The position numbers and the translations under genes are program-made. A stretch of 64,000 bases of DNA from Littorina saxatilis (Eukaryota > Mollusca > Gastropoda > Littorinimorpha > Littorinidae). Numbering within the stretch: position 1 is the stretch's first letter; each line of letters opens with the position of its first letter. Below are positions 12,587 through 24,852 of the stretch, in pieces. Location of the stretch: contig NC_090261.1 in assembly GCF_037325665.1 (NCBI RefSeq), positions 17,065,852 through 17,129,851 of the forward strand, written 5' to 3'. The notes beneath the pieces were generated by a model. It was not told the DNA's origin, did no database searches, and saw only the letters and a program-made list of their open reading frames with translations.

Positions 12587-13455
12587 AGTCGCGTAAGGCG
12601 AAAATACAACATTTAGTCAAGCTCAGTCGAACTCACAGAATGAAACTGAACGCATGGAATTTTTTCCGCAAGACCGTACACTCGTAGCATCGTCTGTCCA
12701 ACGCTTGTGGCAAAGGCAGTGAAATTAACAATCCAGAAAAGCGCGGTAGCGGTTGCGCTGAGGAGGATAGCACGCTTTTCTATATATTTATTCTTTTTAA
12801 CTCTCTGAACGTGTTTTTAATCCAAACATATCATATCTATGTTTTTGGAATCAGGAACGGACAAGGAATAAGATGAAATTGCTTTTAAATCGATTTCGGA
12901 AATTTAATTTTAATCATAATTTTTATATTTTTAATTTTCAGAGCTTGTTTTTAATCCGATTATAACATATTTATATGTTTTTGGACTCAGAAAATGATGA
13001 AGAATACAATAAACGTAATTTTGGATCCTTTTATAAAAAATTAATTTTTATTACAATTTTCAGATTTTTAATGACCAGTCATTAATTAATTTTTAAGCCT
13101 CCAAGCTGAAATGCAATACCAAAATCCGGCCTTCGTCGAAGATTGCTTGGCCAAAATTTCAATCAATTTTATTGAAAAATGAGGGTGTGACAGTGCCGCC
13201 TCAACCTTTACAAAATGACGGATATGACGTCATCAAAGACATTTATCGATAAACTGAAAAAAAAACTCTAGGGATATCATACCCAGGAACTCTCATGAAC
13301 AATTTCATAAAGATCGGTCCAGTAGTTTACTCTGAATCGCTCTACACACACACACACACACAGACAGACACACACACACACATACACCACGAACCTCGTC
13401 TCGATTCCCCCCTCTATGTTAAAACATTTAGTCAAAACTTGACTAAATGTAAAAA
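12587..13455 (+). mobile_element. Family-A hairpin-ended element, copy 2
   Basis: Nearly collinear with copy 1: left end agtcgcgtaaggcg, internal CA microsatellite (13345-13385), and right hairpin agtcaaaacttgactaaatg followed by AAAAA. Copies 1 and 2 are very similar by eye, so the family was active fairly recently. It is preceded by a short (CCAAT)n run at 12551-12570. Confidence 0.8.
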
Positions 13456-13682
13456 GCTACATCAGCACATGTGATCACGACGCGTGACCGTCCAGAGTGT
13501 GACAGACCGAGTCAGTTTCTGTGGGGTCACTTTCGCCCTGACCTGGATTTGTAAACACGACTTGAAGGGCTGGCCACTCCCACCTCCCACTTAGCGTGGT
13601 AATGGTCTATGTCACTTTTCCTCCTTGGATTTCACGCTCTTGTTAGCATAGAGCCTTCGTGTGTTCCTGCTTATTATACGCT

Positions 13683-13800
13683 ACTAGAGCCTTTGTGTTT
13701 CTGGTGATACTGTTAGAGCCTTTCTGTGTTTCTGGTGATACTGTTAGAGCCTTTCTGTGTTTCTGGTGATACTGTTAGAGCTTTTCTGTGTTCCACTGCT
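13683..13800. repeat. 31-bp tandem repeat, about 3.7 copies
   Basis: Unit gttagagcctttctgtgttt followed by ctggtgatact, starting at 13712, 13743 and 13774, with a diverged copy before the first and a partial one at the end. Confidence 0.9.
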
Positions 13801-14573
13801 TGCTGTAGTGAGAAAGAGAAAGTGTGACAAATGACCTCATCGATCTTCACTGCCAACGGGATTGCCTATACTCGTATACTATAAATGTATGGATCAAAGT
13901 TTAACCCGTGTGTTGAAAGGGCTTGTAAATCTATTGTCAGGTTTGCACAATCACTGACTGAAATGCAACACAATGATTAACATTTTCTGAACAACAGACG
14001 AAAACGAAAAAAGTATGGTTTGTTGCGGCCTAACATTTTCACTTCTAAAAACATATTCTTTGCAATTTGAACATCACGTAACGCTGTCAAGGGGTGATTA
14101 ATTTTGACAGCGCGTTCACACCAGTCTTATTATTATAGTTGTTTGTTCCCCTTTCAGACATTGTAACGGTTACAAAAAGCTGCGTGCAAACAGGTAAACC
14201 ACTGCCGGGTAGGAGATTATCCCCTTCCAATGACAGAATGACAACGAAAGACAGACAGCCAGCCAGACAGACAAAGAAAGCCAGCCAGCCGCACGCACGC
14301 ACGCACACACACTACATCGCATACTACACCAGATAAAACAAACTCCAAGCTACACCACACTAGTCTAATACCCTATCCTATATATTCCTATCAACAATAA
14401 GCAGAAGACTTACCCTGCGGGATAGGCGATGGTACCGTTCACAGGGTCACACGAAAACGCGGCATTGCTTGACACTGTCAAACCAAGAACTCGCTCCAAC
14501 GTCAACTGGAACAGAACACCAACCACTTCAGTACGTTTCATGCAACACACACTTTCGACTCACACAAAATCTT

Positions 14574-14574
<1 letters not shown>

Positions 14575-14635
<61 letters not shown>

Positions 14636-14692
14636 ATTTACTACCGCTCCGGGAAAGAGAGAGCGCTCCCGTAACCCGTCGTCACCGATCGC

Positions 14693-14763
<71 letters not shown>
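14575..14763. repeat. Two (AAC)n microsatellites flanking a 57-bp unique spacer
   Basis: AAC/CAA arrays occupy about 14575-14635 and 14693-14763. Poly-Asn/Thr/Leu frames across them are artefacts. Confidence 0.95.
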
Positions 14764-15762
14764 GGCAAAGCGGCTAAGAGGTTGAAGGGAAAAGATGAGT
14801 TGGAGAAGGAAAAGAGAGGACAAGAGGGAATGAGCTAAGCTTGCACTATGCATTTATAAGAACCATGCTGAAAATATATAAAGCAAACCCAGCATAATTA
14901 TATTTAACACGAATTTTGTTTTTAAGTTGTCTTCACATTTGCAAAAATTACATACCCATACCACTTTTCCAAAATATTCCTGCAACATACATCCTACAGA
15001 TTGTTTTCTATGATGGATTATGCCAACAGCTGTGTTAGCACTCACTCTGTTTGCATGCATTGCACCTGTCTCTACCGTAACACCAGCCGAGCCCTCACCT
15101 GGCAATGTAAACTGTGATTACCTGTGCGCTTCTACACAATTTGCATTGAGACCGATTTACCTGAAATAACCATACCTCTTAAAGCATGCATGCAAGTCAA
15201 AATACCAAAAACGAAAGCTTCATTTCTACGAATTATCGTTATCTATCGAGTACGTTTGATACGTGCAGAAAAAGGTACAGCAGTTCCTTTAGGTGATCTT
15301 GTGACATTAGGTGATCTTGTGTAACCGATTTTGTTTGAAAGAAATGTCTAAAATCATTAATAAAACACGAGTCAAAATCGTGACATATATATATGAAACA
15401 GAACAGCCACATCGTACTCTTCAGCTGTGAAGACATGGATAATGTTGTTTTACAAAGTCGCCCAAGCAGGTCTTTGCGATCAACCAAACAAACAAACAAA
15501 TAGTTGTTGACCAGTTTAAAGCACGCCACTCATGTTGGCTCTTATTCTAACGGGCTGGTATTCCATTTGTAGCACGTATTTCTCAACATATCGGTACCTA
15601 GCAAAGCTTTAGAAACGACAATGTGACGATATGTAGAGAAGTTAGAACGTCGTCGCTTGGACTTCATGTATCCCTGTGACGAAAGGTCATTTGCCATGAG
15701 CAAACCTTTTCGTTGTTTCCAAGGGTTTCCTTTCACGGCAGGTACATTTCATCAAGTAAAAC
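14764..15762. other. Intergenic, no supported gene
   Basis: A minus-strand frame at 15736-15542 is basic and protein-like but unrecognised and without clear splice context. A 17-base direct repeat (aggtgatcttgtgacatt type) lies at 15290-15322. Confidence 0.35.
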
Positions 15763-16132
15763 TTTCTTTCTTTCTTTATTTGGTGTTTAACGTCGTTTTC
15801 AACCACGAAGGTTATATCGCGACGGGGAAAGGGGGGAGATGGGATAGAGCCACTTGTCAATTGTTTCTTGTTCACAAAAGCACTAATCAAAAATTTGCTC
15901 CAGGGGCTTGCAACGTAGTACAATATATTACCTTACCGGGAGAATGTAAGTTTCCAGTACAAAGGACTAAACATTTCTTACATACTGCTTGACTAAAATC
16001 TTTACAAAAATTGACTATATTCTATACAAGAAACACTTAACAAGGGTAAAAGGAGAAACAGAATCCGTTAGTCGCCTCTTACGACATGCTGGGGAGCATC
16101 GGGTAAATTCTTCCCCCTAGCCCGCGGGGGGT
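15763..16132 (-). mobile_element. Family-S retroposon with (AAAG)n tail, copy 1
   Basis: A 370-bp element in minus orientation. Its head reads cccccgcgggctaggggga and its tail is caccaaataaagaaagaaag. It is flanked by a 12-bp direct repeat atcaagtaaaac at 15751-15762 and 16133-16144, a clear target-site duplication. The poly-purine tail and variable-length duplication show LINE-mediated insertion. No pol III A/B boxes were obvious, so the source RNA is unknown. Two sister copies are at 46585 and 47636. Confidence 0.85.
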
Positions 16133-16242
16133 ATCAAGTAAAACAATGCGTGAATGATTACACCGGCACATTACATAAACGTAAAGACTGGCATGTGAAC
16201 ATCACACGTTTATATCAATAGACGATGTTTGGAAATAATTCT

Positions 16243-16412
16243 GTTTGTATGGGTTGTGAAAGAGTGAATACCCTTGCTTTTTCAGGGACAAACAAATCCG
16301 CACGTGCACCTTGTCCACGTGTTTCTGACACACCCTTCTTTGGTGATTGGTCCGTGCAATGTGTGTCCCCCCTAAAAGCAAGGGTATTCACTCTTTCACA
16401 ACCCATACAAAC
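16243..16412. mobile_element. MITE-like element with 39-bp perfect inverted repeats
   Basis: Bases 16243-16281 (gtttgtatgggttgtgaaag at the start) are an exact reverse complement of 16374-16412, with a 92-base interior. The similarity continues imperfectly inward for about ten bases. No coding sequence is seen. Target duplications were not evident. Confidence 0.75.
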
Positions 16413-18369
16413 CCGACACGGACCAAGTTATTTTCGGAATTCGTATTTTCAAGGTTCGCACGGCATTTTGCCTCTACAATGTAAAAACTCGTTAAACTTA
16501 AAGACCCTTTTGGACCCTCATTACAAAAATCACATTTGCATTCAACAACAATATCAGCCGCTTATTATCTACCCTAGATACAAATGATAAAGCCATACGA
16601 CTACTCAATGTCCCTTGACGGAACTGAGTTACCTACGTTCTGTTGGCATTAGTTGCGTGCATGTTTCTTTTACTGACAGAGCTTTATTCTCAAATTGTCA
16701 ATAACTACAAAGGAGGTTGTACATTCCCACGGTGGACACCCACTTTGAAAAATATTACAATCTCAGTCACACAGCATATTTTACAAATTTTTACAAACCC
16801 TGTCAGGTGTTACATTTTATACAAACATTTTAAGGACTTAAAAAAGGAGGGAGTCTTTTTTTTTTTTTTTTTACAATTTTTTAAAAACTTTTAAAGACCG
16901 TGCAATTCAAAAATCAGTCCTGTGAACGCTGGTCTACTGATGACGTCATGTACAGCGCATACAGCGTTGCAGCGATATGTACAGGTACTATGTTTATCTT
17001 TCTGTGCACTGCCTGTAAGTTCAAAGCAATGTTGAGATAAGTGTGTAGCGGAAGAAGGAGACAAAAGGGCAAAAAGAAACCATTGTAAGGTCAAAGAGAA
17101 CTGAAAACCAGACAAACAAGTCGGAAATAGAAAACGTCCAATTTGAGCAGAGCATTATCCGGAGGCTGAGCTGATCATTATCCCAGACAAGGCTAGATGT
17201 GTATCTCTGTACTTATAAACGAAGCCACAGCTTTCCTTGGAGATTTACCTTCCGCGGAGCACCTGTTCCAACGACCGTGGTGGAAGGGCAGCGTTTCAGC
17301 ATTCTCTCACGTGTAAGCACTCACGAAAGACACGAACGTCGCCGTAAAGAGCACTTCAGAGATATTAACTTTAAAACCGAGTGCGGTCGTTTAACTCTCG
17401 AGACAAGAGCCAAGAATAAACACAAGGAGCTTCTCTAATTGGACAAGACAACGACGACGAAGAACAAGACTGAAGAGCCAAGTAAACTCTGAAGAAAATC
17501 TTTCTTGGTCGCTTTGAACACAACTTTCAACACACTCCATCGACATAAACTTCCGAGGCTACATCATCAACGTTGCAGCAACATCAAGATGACAGTCTCC
17601 TTCATCCCCTGTGCTTCAAAACCCGGTCAAGTTTGTGTCAAAACTCCTTCTCTTTTTCACCTCGCTCACTTCAACTTGCACAGCTTCGGTACACATCAGC
17701 TGACATGACAATGACATCATCACAACACACTATTAAACCCAGATAGATGACTCCATGAATAGATCACTGGCTATAATGATTTACAAATTTACAGTAATAA
17801 GAAAAGTTGCATTTATCCGCAATGCCCGTGTGTCAGCTATGATTAAACCTGCAGCAGTTACTGCACTGTGGCTGTCGGGCCCGTTAAGAGGTTGATGCAT
17901 GTGTCACCCAAACCGCTACTGTCTCTTTCTAATTTAAAGATACTCATTACCGCTGGGACCACGAGGCGAATGGTGCATCGATTTGCTTTGCGGCTGTACT
18001 TTTCCTCACCGGAGCTAGGATTAGAACATCTCGACTCTGACACTGTTTTGTGCACCTTACAAGCGGGCTGAGTCATATCCGTGTTGCAAGTGAAGAAATT
18101 CTATTTTGTGCCTAAGAAATATTTGTTAGGCGTTCGTAGCCTCTGCATGACGCCGGTATACACAAAAAGGCAATTATAATAAGTCTGTATTTAAAATAGA
18201 CTGAAACTCACAGCAGGGTGATTTTTTGTTATAAATCTAGCTTAAAAACATAATCGTCGAGAAAGAAAGGACAACTGTTAGTGTTACCAGATGACAATGG
18301 GACATGACATTCTCTTCCTCACGGCCCGGCATTGCCCAAATAACGAAGGCAATACTTTAACAACCCCCC

Positions 18370-18405
<36 letters not shown>

Positions 18406-18476
18406 AACGATTGCTTTTTGGATGCAACAAGTACACACGCGCGCGAGAATGCAAAAAACATTATAAATATTGCCAG
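16413..18476. other. Intergenic or upstream region of the unknown plus-strand gene
   Basis: A T-rich block lies at 16853-16875. A 17200-17700 stretch has balanced composition and a 39-codon frame from 17589, which could be an untranslated exon, but no reliable donor was found. No other gene or RNA is supported. Confidence 0.3.
18365..18403. repeat. (CA)n microsatellite
   Basis: A C run followed by about 30 bases of CA. Confidence 0.9.
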
Positions 18477-18590
18477 GTGTGTCCATCCCGTTATCCTGAA
18501 AACGCTTCTTTCTCCACGCTTCTTTTCTGTGACTCCGAGTCCTCTCCGACGACTTCAACCTCTTTAAAGCAGCAGGCTGGCTGCCTAAAG
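18477..18590 (+). CDS. Possible exon of the unknown Cys-rich gene (tentative)
   Basis: The sequence between ttgccag and aaag/gtgatg is open for exactly 38 codons (VCPSRYPENASFSTL near the start, QQAGCLK at the end). It ends in phase 0, matching the phase-0 start of the exon at 19619. Its acceptor lacks a good polypyrimidine tract and the donor is only moderate, so this exon is a guess. Confidence 0.25.
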
Positions 18591-18744
18591 GTGATGTTGG
18601 TTTGACCAAAGCTGCGTCTGCGTCAGGGCAAACAGTCGCCATGCCCCGTGATGTGAATGGTCGTTGTGGCTCGTGTTTGCCCCCCATGTTGTCAGGGCAC
18701 TTAGCTCGGCCCGCTCGGCAAAGCAAGTTCTGGGCAAACGAGCT

Positions 18745-19235
18745 GCACCTTTCCAAATTGTCACAGCGTCTGGGCCCCTGTGTTTGCACCATGTCGTTAT
18801 GTCAACAACACAGAAGTTGAAACATAATTGTAATGATTCGAGTGTTTATAGATTGTTTATGTACGAAGTTGAAACAGTTAGTCAAGTTTCTACCAACCGA
18901 GACATTTATAAAGTCAATCCACCTTTCAAAATTGTCACAGCATCCGCCCCAATTGAAACATATATATATCTGTTATGACTGAGTGTATGTTGTTCTAGTT
19001 TATAAACGTACTCGGGTCATTGGGTCGAGTGGACCGAACAGGTCATTCATACAATCAATGCACCTGTTCAAATTATCACAGTGCCCGAAATTATCACAGC
19101 GCCTGGGCCCTGTGTTGAGAGCCATGCCGGTATGTCAACAGAGACGTTCAACCATGTCTGTAATGACTGCGTGTACTTTGTTTATGACGTCCTCGAATCA
19201 GTTAGTCAAGTGAACTAACCGGGCCATCCACCTAG
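18745..19235. repeat. Degenerate tandem repeat, about three units
   Basis: Related blocks start at 18745 (cacctttccaaattgtcacag), 18920 and 19061. Each is followed by sequence resembling cgtctgggccc, tatgtcaaca and gttagtcaag. Spacing is roughly 140-175 bp. It lies in what would be an intron of the unknown gene. Confidence 0.5.
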
Positions 19236-19345
19236 TCAATGAAGACAAGACAAACCCATTTTCATCCGTGAAAAGTAGAATCCGCCAGCTTCCATAATAA
19301 TTTAGTTAGAAGCAATCGAAGTACTAATAAATTGACAAACAACTC

Positions 19346-19351
<6 letters not shown>

Positions 19352-19409
<58 letters not shown>

Positions 19410-19410
19410 A
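19352..19410. repeat. (CA)n(TA)n compound microsatellite
   Basis: About 36 bases of CA are followed by about 22 bases of TA. Confidence 0.9.
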
Positions 19411-19618
19411 AACCCCAAAAGAAACACACAAAATCCACAAACGCTATCCCGAAAACGTGTAATTGTATAAACAGCCACACAAAAGCCATCATTTATTACT
19501 CCCACCAAATATTGTTCAAGGCAACTCACACAGATGACTTCATCAAAAAATCTGCCAATATCTATTTTATTTTGTATCTTCCTTCCAACTAGCAGACTAT
19601 TTTATTATTTTCTTGCAG

Positions 19619-19730
19619 CGTGGACAAAAATCGAAGAAGAAAAAAAAGCTGAATGTTAAAGTTCAAGCACTCGCCCAGCTGCAACAGATGTTTGCTGCCA
19701 AGTGGCCCAAGGACGAAAATAACGCTGAAG
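19619..19730 (+). CDS. Unknown gene, exon a
   Basis: Starts after tttcttgcag in phase 0 and ends in phase 1 before GTGAGC. It encodes a Lys-rich stretch followed by NVKVQALAQLQQMF. Confidence 0.55.
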
Positions 19731-19949
19731 GTGAGCTGTGGTGCTAAACTCATCCAACCAACTCTTGTCAGAACGCTATCTGTTTGTTTATTGATTCAAT
19801 CCTTGCAACCTTTCACACCAGGCGATGGTTTTAGTGTCCCGTTACCTTACATAAACTCGACCAAACCAACTTGCTCCCACATTAAGGGCACCAACCAAGG
19901 CCAAGTGAAAGTGATCTTCACGGGCAGTTTAATACCTGAAAGTAGTCTC

Positions 19950-20028
<79 letters not shown>

Positions 20029-21463
20029 ATCGGTGTTGCAAAGCTAAACGAGAAGGGGGGGGGGGGGTGTTGTATTTGGCATGATTTACATTCATCTAAT
20101 TTTAAAAAACAAAGAATATAAACAGGCAATTTTGTAGTTTTTTAATTTTATTTTAGCAAACACTGCATAGAAGAAATAAACTCTCAGACAGCACAGGAGA
20201 GAGGCCAGCAGTAAAATATATGGAAGAATACTTTCACGTGTAAAAATAGTAAAATGTCACTGATAAAATATAGAGTAAACACAAAACAGTCGTTAATACA
20301 ACGAAACGACTTTAATTCTTTTCAGCAAACACACAGCAACTGATGGAATGAATCTGTGAGTGGTGTGGGGGAGCGGGGTGGGGGAGACAAAGAGATACCC
20401 TGATAGAAAGGAGTGCTTCAGGGAGCAATAAGGCCAGCGACAGGAATAACAGATGGCAAAGGTGCTCGGGTTATACTGAGTATGTACTAACAACCCACCT
20501 CTATTCCCTACGCCCAACAGAACAGTAAAACTGGAACAACTGTTTTTTAAGAGGTTTTGGTTTCACACAGACGAGATAAAAATTCTCTTAGTCCCTCAAC
20601 CTCCCATCGGCTGGAAATGAGTTCAAAACAGTACGCAAAAACAGGGCTAACAAAAGTACCTCGTGTAATTAGTTCAATTGTGAGAAACAACACATTCTTA
20701 GTCTTACCTCAGGAAGGTGCGGTATTTCCACGGTTGAAAAGACACGTACACAAGTTAGTTATGTTGTTCCTTCGTACTTTTTGGGGTGGATTGAGTGGAG
20801 GTGGTGCATTGCGGCATGAGATCTTGTTCGAAATCTTGTTGAAACAGCGATTAACAGATTCAACAACACCCCCCCCCCCCCCCCCCCCCCCCGTAAGAAA
20901 AAGGCTTAGTTAAATATAACTTTAAAAGAGAAACTCATAGGTGAAACCTAGACTACCTGACAAAAATGCACCCGCGCGCATCTCTTGACTCCATTTCACT
21001 GCGAACTATTTTTGTCTTTTGTTTTCTTTCCGCTAACAATCTCGTTTATTTGTTAGGCCCCTGCCGCCGCGAGTGTGCGTTCTGCTCTTGTCGCCACATT
21101 CCAACAACAGCTGCCGGAGCGGGTACGGAGATGTGAGTGTGTAGGACAGAGGCTTATATTTACCTATCTTCTTATCAGTGTTTTCTTTTTACATTTAGTC
21201 AAGTTATGACTAAATGTTTTAACATAGAGGGGGGAATCGAGATGAGGGTCGTGGTGTATGTGTGTGTGTGTGTGTGTGTAGAGCGATTCAGAGTAAACTA
21301 CTGGACATTCATGTTTCGTCCACCTCCTTTCATCGCACCCACAACACACCCCACACCCTCCCTTTACAGGCAGTGCCGCAAACGAGCTCGACACTACCAC
21401 AGGAACATTCAATTCAATGTCATATTTTCCATTTCACATGTGCTGCACCGCGAGTCCTCGTAG
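19619..21463 (+). CDS. Unknown Cys-rich gene, three exons seen (5' end not found)
   Basis: Three exons fit together with consensus splice sites and matching phases: 19619-19730 (cttgcag/..gaag/gtgagc), 21057-21132 (ttgttag/..gagat/gtgagt) and 21370-21463 (ctttacag to a TAG stop). The joined product begins with a lysine stretch (QKSKKKKK). It continues with an amphipathic segment (VQALAQLQQMFAAKWPKD) and a Cys cluster PCRRECAFCSCRHIP, then a basic tail (MQCRKRARHYHRN). The Cys cluster could bind zinc. About 93 C-terminal residues are visible, and upstream exons were not reliably found. I do not recognise the family. A truncated family-A element and GA and C repeats lie in the introns. Confidence 0.55.
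19951..20022. repeat. (GA)n microsatellite
   Basis: About 70 bases of GA lie in an intron of the unknown gene, followed by a G run at 20056-20067. Confidence 0.95.
20868..20892. repeat. Poly-C tract
   Basis: About 24 consecutive C residues. Confidence 0.95.
21057..21132 (+). CDS. Unknown gene, exon b (Cys cluster)
   Basis: Starts after tttgttag and ends at gagat/GTGAGTGT. Phase 1 in, phase 2 out. It carries five of the six visible cysteines. Confidence 0.55.
21187..21306 (-). mobile_element. Family-A element, truncated copy
   Basis: Minus orientation. It holds the terminal hairpin acatttagtcaagttatgac and the GT microsatellite up to the conserved gagcgattcagagtaaacta segment, then stops. 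It lies between exons b and c of the unknown gene. Confidence 0.75.
21370..21463 (+). CDS. Unknown gene, exon c (last)
   Basis: Strong acceptor ccctccctttacag. Phase 2 in. It encodes QCRKRARHYHRN and about 20 further residues to TAG. No donor-like site was seen before the stop. Confidence 0.5.
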
Positions 21464-22230
21464 CTAGTTTGTTGTCTGAGCCCTTCGTTGCATAAAACCC
21501 CAGCCCACCCTTAAAAATCCATTTTCTTCAGCAATTTGTTCCACTGCTGAACTCGTGCAATTGAATTTATCTCCTTGAATTTATCTCCCGGCACTGAGGG
21601 CTAAAACACACACACCTCGAAAGCAAAGTTATGTATGAAGCTCTCGCACGTGTACTCAGGCTAAAAGGCCAACGAGGAAGCAGCCGACCAATTAAACCCA
21701 CCTAAACTAGAACCCTTTGGCTGGTGGCGGTGGAGAAAATGAGAAGAACGAGGGTAATCAGGTATGAATGGATGTGTGTGTGTTCTGCTGTCTTTTGGCA
21801 AGCAGCAGTGCACCTCTAATCTCACCTTCTTCGGTGGTCAAAGTTCTACTCAGCCTAAATTCCCTGTGCTGGGTCTGCTATTGTTTTGGCGAGAAAAACA
21901 AATTAATTATGGGCAGACCCATGAACACTTTCGCTTTTCTGCTGCTAGAAAATCTCTGTAAAACAGGGAGCGCCCTTACAAAATATGTTCTGAGTCTGAA
22001 CAAGCAAAAGAGCAACGTGGTATGTCTATTATAAGTGACAAGGACACACACACGCACACATCGAGGATACAGATATTCCCGGGTTTCAAAAGACACACAC
22101 AGGTACAGTGATGGCGCTAGTATTTTTTCAAACCGGTACGCAAACTTTTATAATGCAAACAGTCCAGAAAAAAAGCCGGTAGGCTGGTCATTGGAACCAG
22201 TAAGAGTCCAACTCAAAGTACTGTTTTTTT

Positions 22231-23075
22231 GTTACATTTAGTCAAGTTTTGACTAAATGTTTTAACATAAGAGACGAGGGTCGTGGTGTATGTGTGTGTG
22301 TATGTGTGTGTGTGTGTGTGTCTGTGTGTGTGTGTAGAGCGATTCAGACTAAACTACTGGGCCGATCTTTATGAAATTTGACATGAGAGTTCCTGGGTAT
22401 GATATCCCCGGACGTTTTTTTCATTTTTTCGATAAATACCTTTGATGACGTCATAATTATCCGGCTTTTTGTAAAAGTTGAGGCGGCACTGTCACACCCT
22501 CATTTTTCAATCAAATTGATTGAAATTTTGGCAAAGCAATCTTCGACGAAGGCCGGGGTTTGGTATTGCATTTCAGCCTGGTGGCTTAAAAACTAATGAG
22601 TGAGTTTGGTCATTAAAAATCGGAAACTTGTAATTAAAATTATTTTTTTAATTAAAATTATTTTTTTATTAAACGATCCAAAAACAATTTCATCTTATTC
22701 TTCGTCATTTTCTGATTCCAAAAACATATACATATGTTATATTTGGATTAAAAACAATCTCTGAAAATTAAAAATATAAAAATTATGATCAAAATTAAAT
22801 TTCCGAAATCGATTTAAAAACTATTTCATCTTATTCCTTGTCGGTTCCTGATTCCAAAAACATATAGATATGATATGTTTGGATTAAAAACACGCTCAGA
22901 AAGTTAAAACGAAGAGAGGTACAGTAAAGCGTGCTGTGAAGCACAGCGCAACCGCTGCCGCGTCCAACAGGCTCGTCACTTTCACTGCCTTTTGCACTAG
23001 CGGCGGACTACGTTCAGTTTCATTCTGTGAGTTCCACAGCTTGACTAAATGTAGTAATTTCGCCTTACGCGACTT
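22231..23075 (-). mobile_element. Family-A hairpin-ended element, copy 3
   Basis: Full-length copy in minus orientation. The terminal hairpin is at 22234-22260, the GT microsatellite at 22286-22336, and the far end is cgccttacgcgactt. It appears inserted into an older repeat carrying ccggtaggtc-type motifs, seen on both sides (22110-22200 and 23095-23165). Confidence 0.8.
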
Positions 23076-24425
23076 GTTTGTTTTACTGCCGAAAAAACTC
23101 GGTTGTTCTAAAAATCAACCGGTAGGTCATACCAGCAGCCAATTTTGTTCCGGTAATTACCGGTAAAAGCCAATACTGAGATGCACACACAGAAACTTCA
23201 CAACCATGGAGTATCGACTTGCTCTTGCTGCGCATGTCAACTGGCGAAAAATGCTTTGGGCACACATTCTTGGAACTTCTTGACCACAGTTTGGGAACTT
23301 GCAGATATATGGTACAAAATTCCTTCATTACAACACAATAAAAAGTCCAACACCAAGCCAGCTATATATCTTACTTGTTGCATGCTCCTTTCAACTTCAT
23401 ACCCCCCAATACCTCAGAGTAAAGATGCATTTTGTCTGGATGAACGCACCTGTTCTGAAAACATGTAAACTTCAAGGAAAAGGAAAAGGCACATAAATGT
23501 TTATCAATCACAATGAAATGTGGTTTGTGATCAAGGCATAACCACACACACGCATCCACAAACGCCCAAAGCTAGTCAGTAAATAGGCCCGCCCAATCCA
23601 GTATAATTGAAGAAGTAGGTGATTACTAAATCATAAACCACTGCTGTGATGTTGAAGTGAAAACAAGCCGACCTCTCGCTGAGTAATCGCACAAAAAGCA
23701 AGCTATACGTTTAAGTGCACTCACTCACAGCGTCACAGGCCTTGCCATGCACTGAGGAGGTCACACGCCCCAGTGATCATGAGAGGCAGGCCTGGGGACA
23801 GGGACCTAAGTATCACTATCAACAGACATGCATGAGTGCGTGAAGATCCCGAGGGAAGACATGACGACAGAGATCAAAGCACGACGTCACGATGCCGTCT
23901 CGCGACACCCACCCCACCCTTAACTCCTACGCCCTATCAGCGCTAGGTTGGATCCCTGACCCGTTGTTTCCTCTGCAGCAAAAACAACAACAAAACGGCT
24001 GAACTAACAACCGACAACAAAATGAGGACTTGTTGATTAAGAATATATATTATAAAAGAACAATGTTACACCAGGAAAAAGATTTGAAAAATGAAATCCA
24101 AATGCGCTCTAACCTCGTCCTTTCGATTTCCTACTCCTGCCAATACTCAGCGAGACAGAGCGTGACCTTGAAAGCAAAGTATACACATGTACGAGAATCA
24201 GCCGCATCGTGACAGCCACGATGTTTACAACAGACTCAGCGAAGTTCGTCATTCACATCGGACCATAAACCACCTAGTATTAGCATAGTGCATTGCCTGA
24301 GCGTTTCATTGCTGTACAGGTGTATTTTGCGCTTTCAAAACACTTTCAGCTGACACTAGTGACAGGAACAATCAAATACAGTGATTACACAAACGTACAC
24401 ACAAGTTTAGGTCACAAACAGCGCT
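23076..24425. other. Intergenic, no supported gene
   Basis: Only short AT-rich or unclassified sequence is seen, with no exon of convincing composition and splice context. Confidence 0.35.
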
Positions 24426-24595
24426 TATGATTGATTGATTGTTGTTGCTTTTTGGGTCCAGCGGACCATATAGGCCAAATCAGGACCCCAGCGCTTATGG
24501 GATGGGGACACAAATCAACCTCTTCAAAACAAATCAACGAAGAGTCAGGAGAGAGACAGACAGACAGACACTGAGACAGACACTTACAAAAGGCC

Positions 24596-24600
<5 letters not shown>
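24426..24600 (-). repeat. SINE-like 3' end with (CAAT)n tail
   Basis: On the minus strand the sequence runs ccatggccttttgtaagtg and later tggtccgctggacccaaaaa, then a caatcaatcaatca tail at 24427-24440. This arrangement is common in molluscan retroposon ends. The 5' limit is unclear and target duplications were not found. Confidence 0.4.
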
Positions 24601-24672
<72 letters not shown>

Positions 24673-24745
24673 TTAATACATAAGGATAGAAGTTTTAGGC
24701 ACAGCCTAGTCTTACAACCTGTATAAAACCAAAATCATTACAATA

Positions 24746-24822
<77 letters not shown>
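24600..24822. repeat. Two (GA)n microsatellites
   Basis: GA tracts at 24600-24669 and 24749-24822 are separated by about 80 bp of unique sequence. Confidence 0.95.
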
Positions 24823-24824
<2 letters not shown>

Positions 24825-24852
24825 TTTAAAACATCAAGTTCTCTATCTCAGA

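Noticed and set aside
14469-14853. Asn/Thr-rich and Leu-rich frames
   Set aside because: They are translations of (AAC)n arrays on either strand, with no domain outside the repeat.
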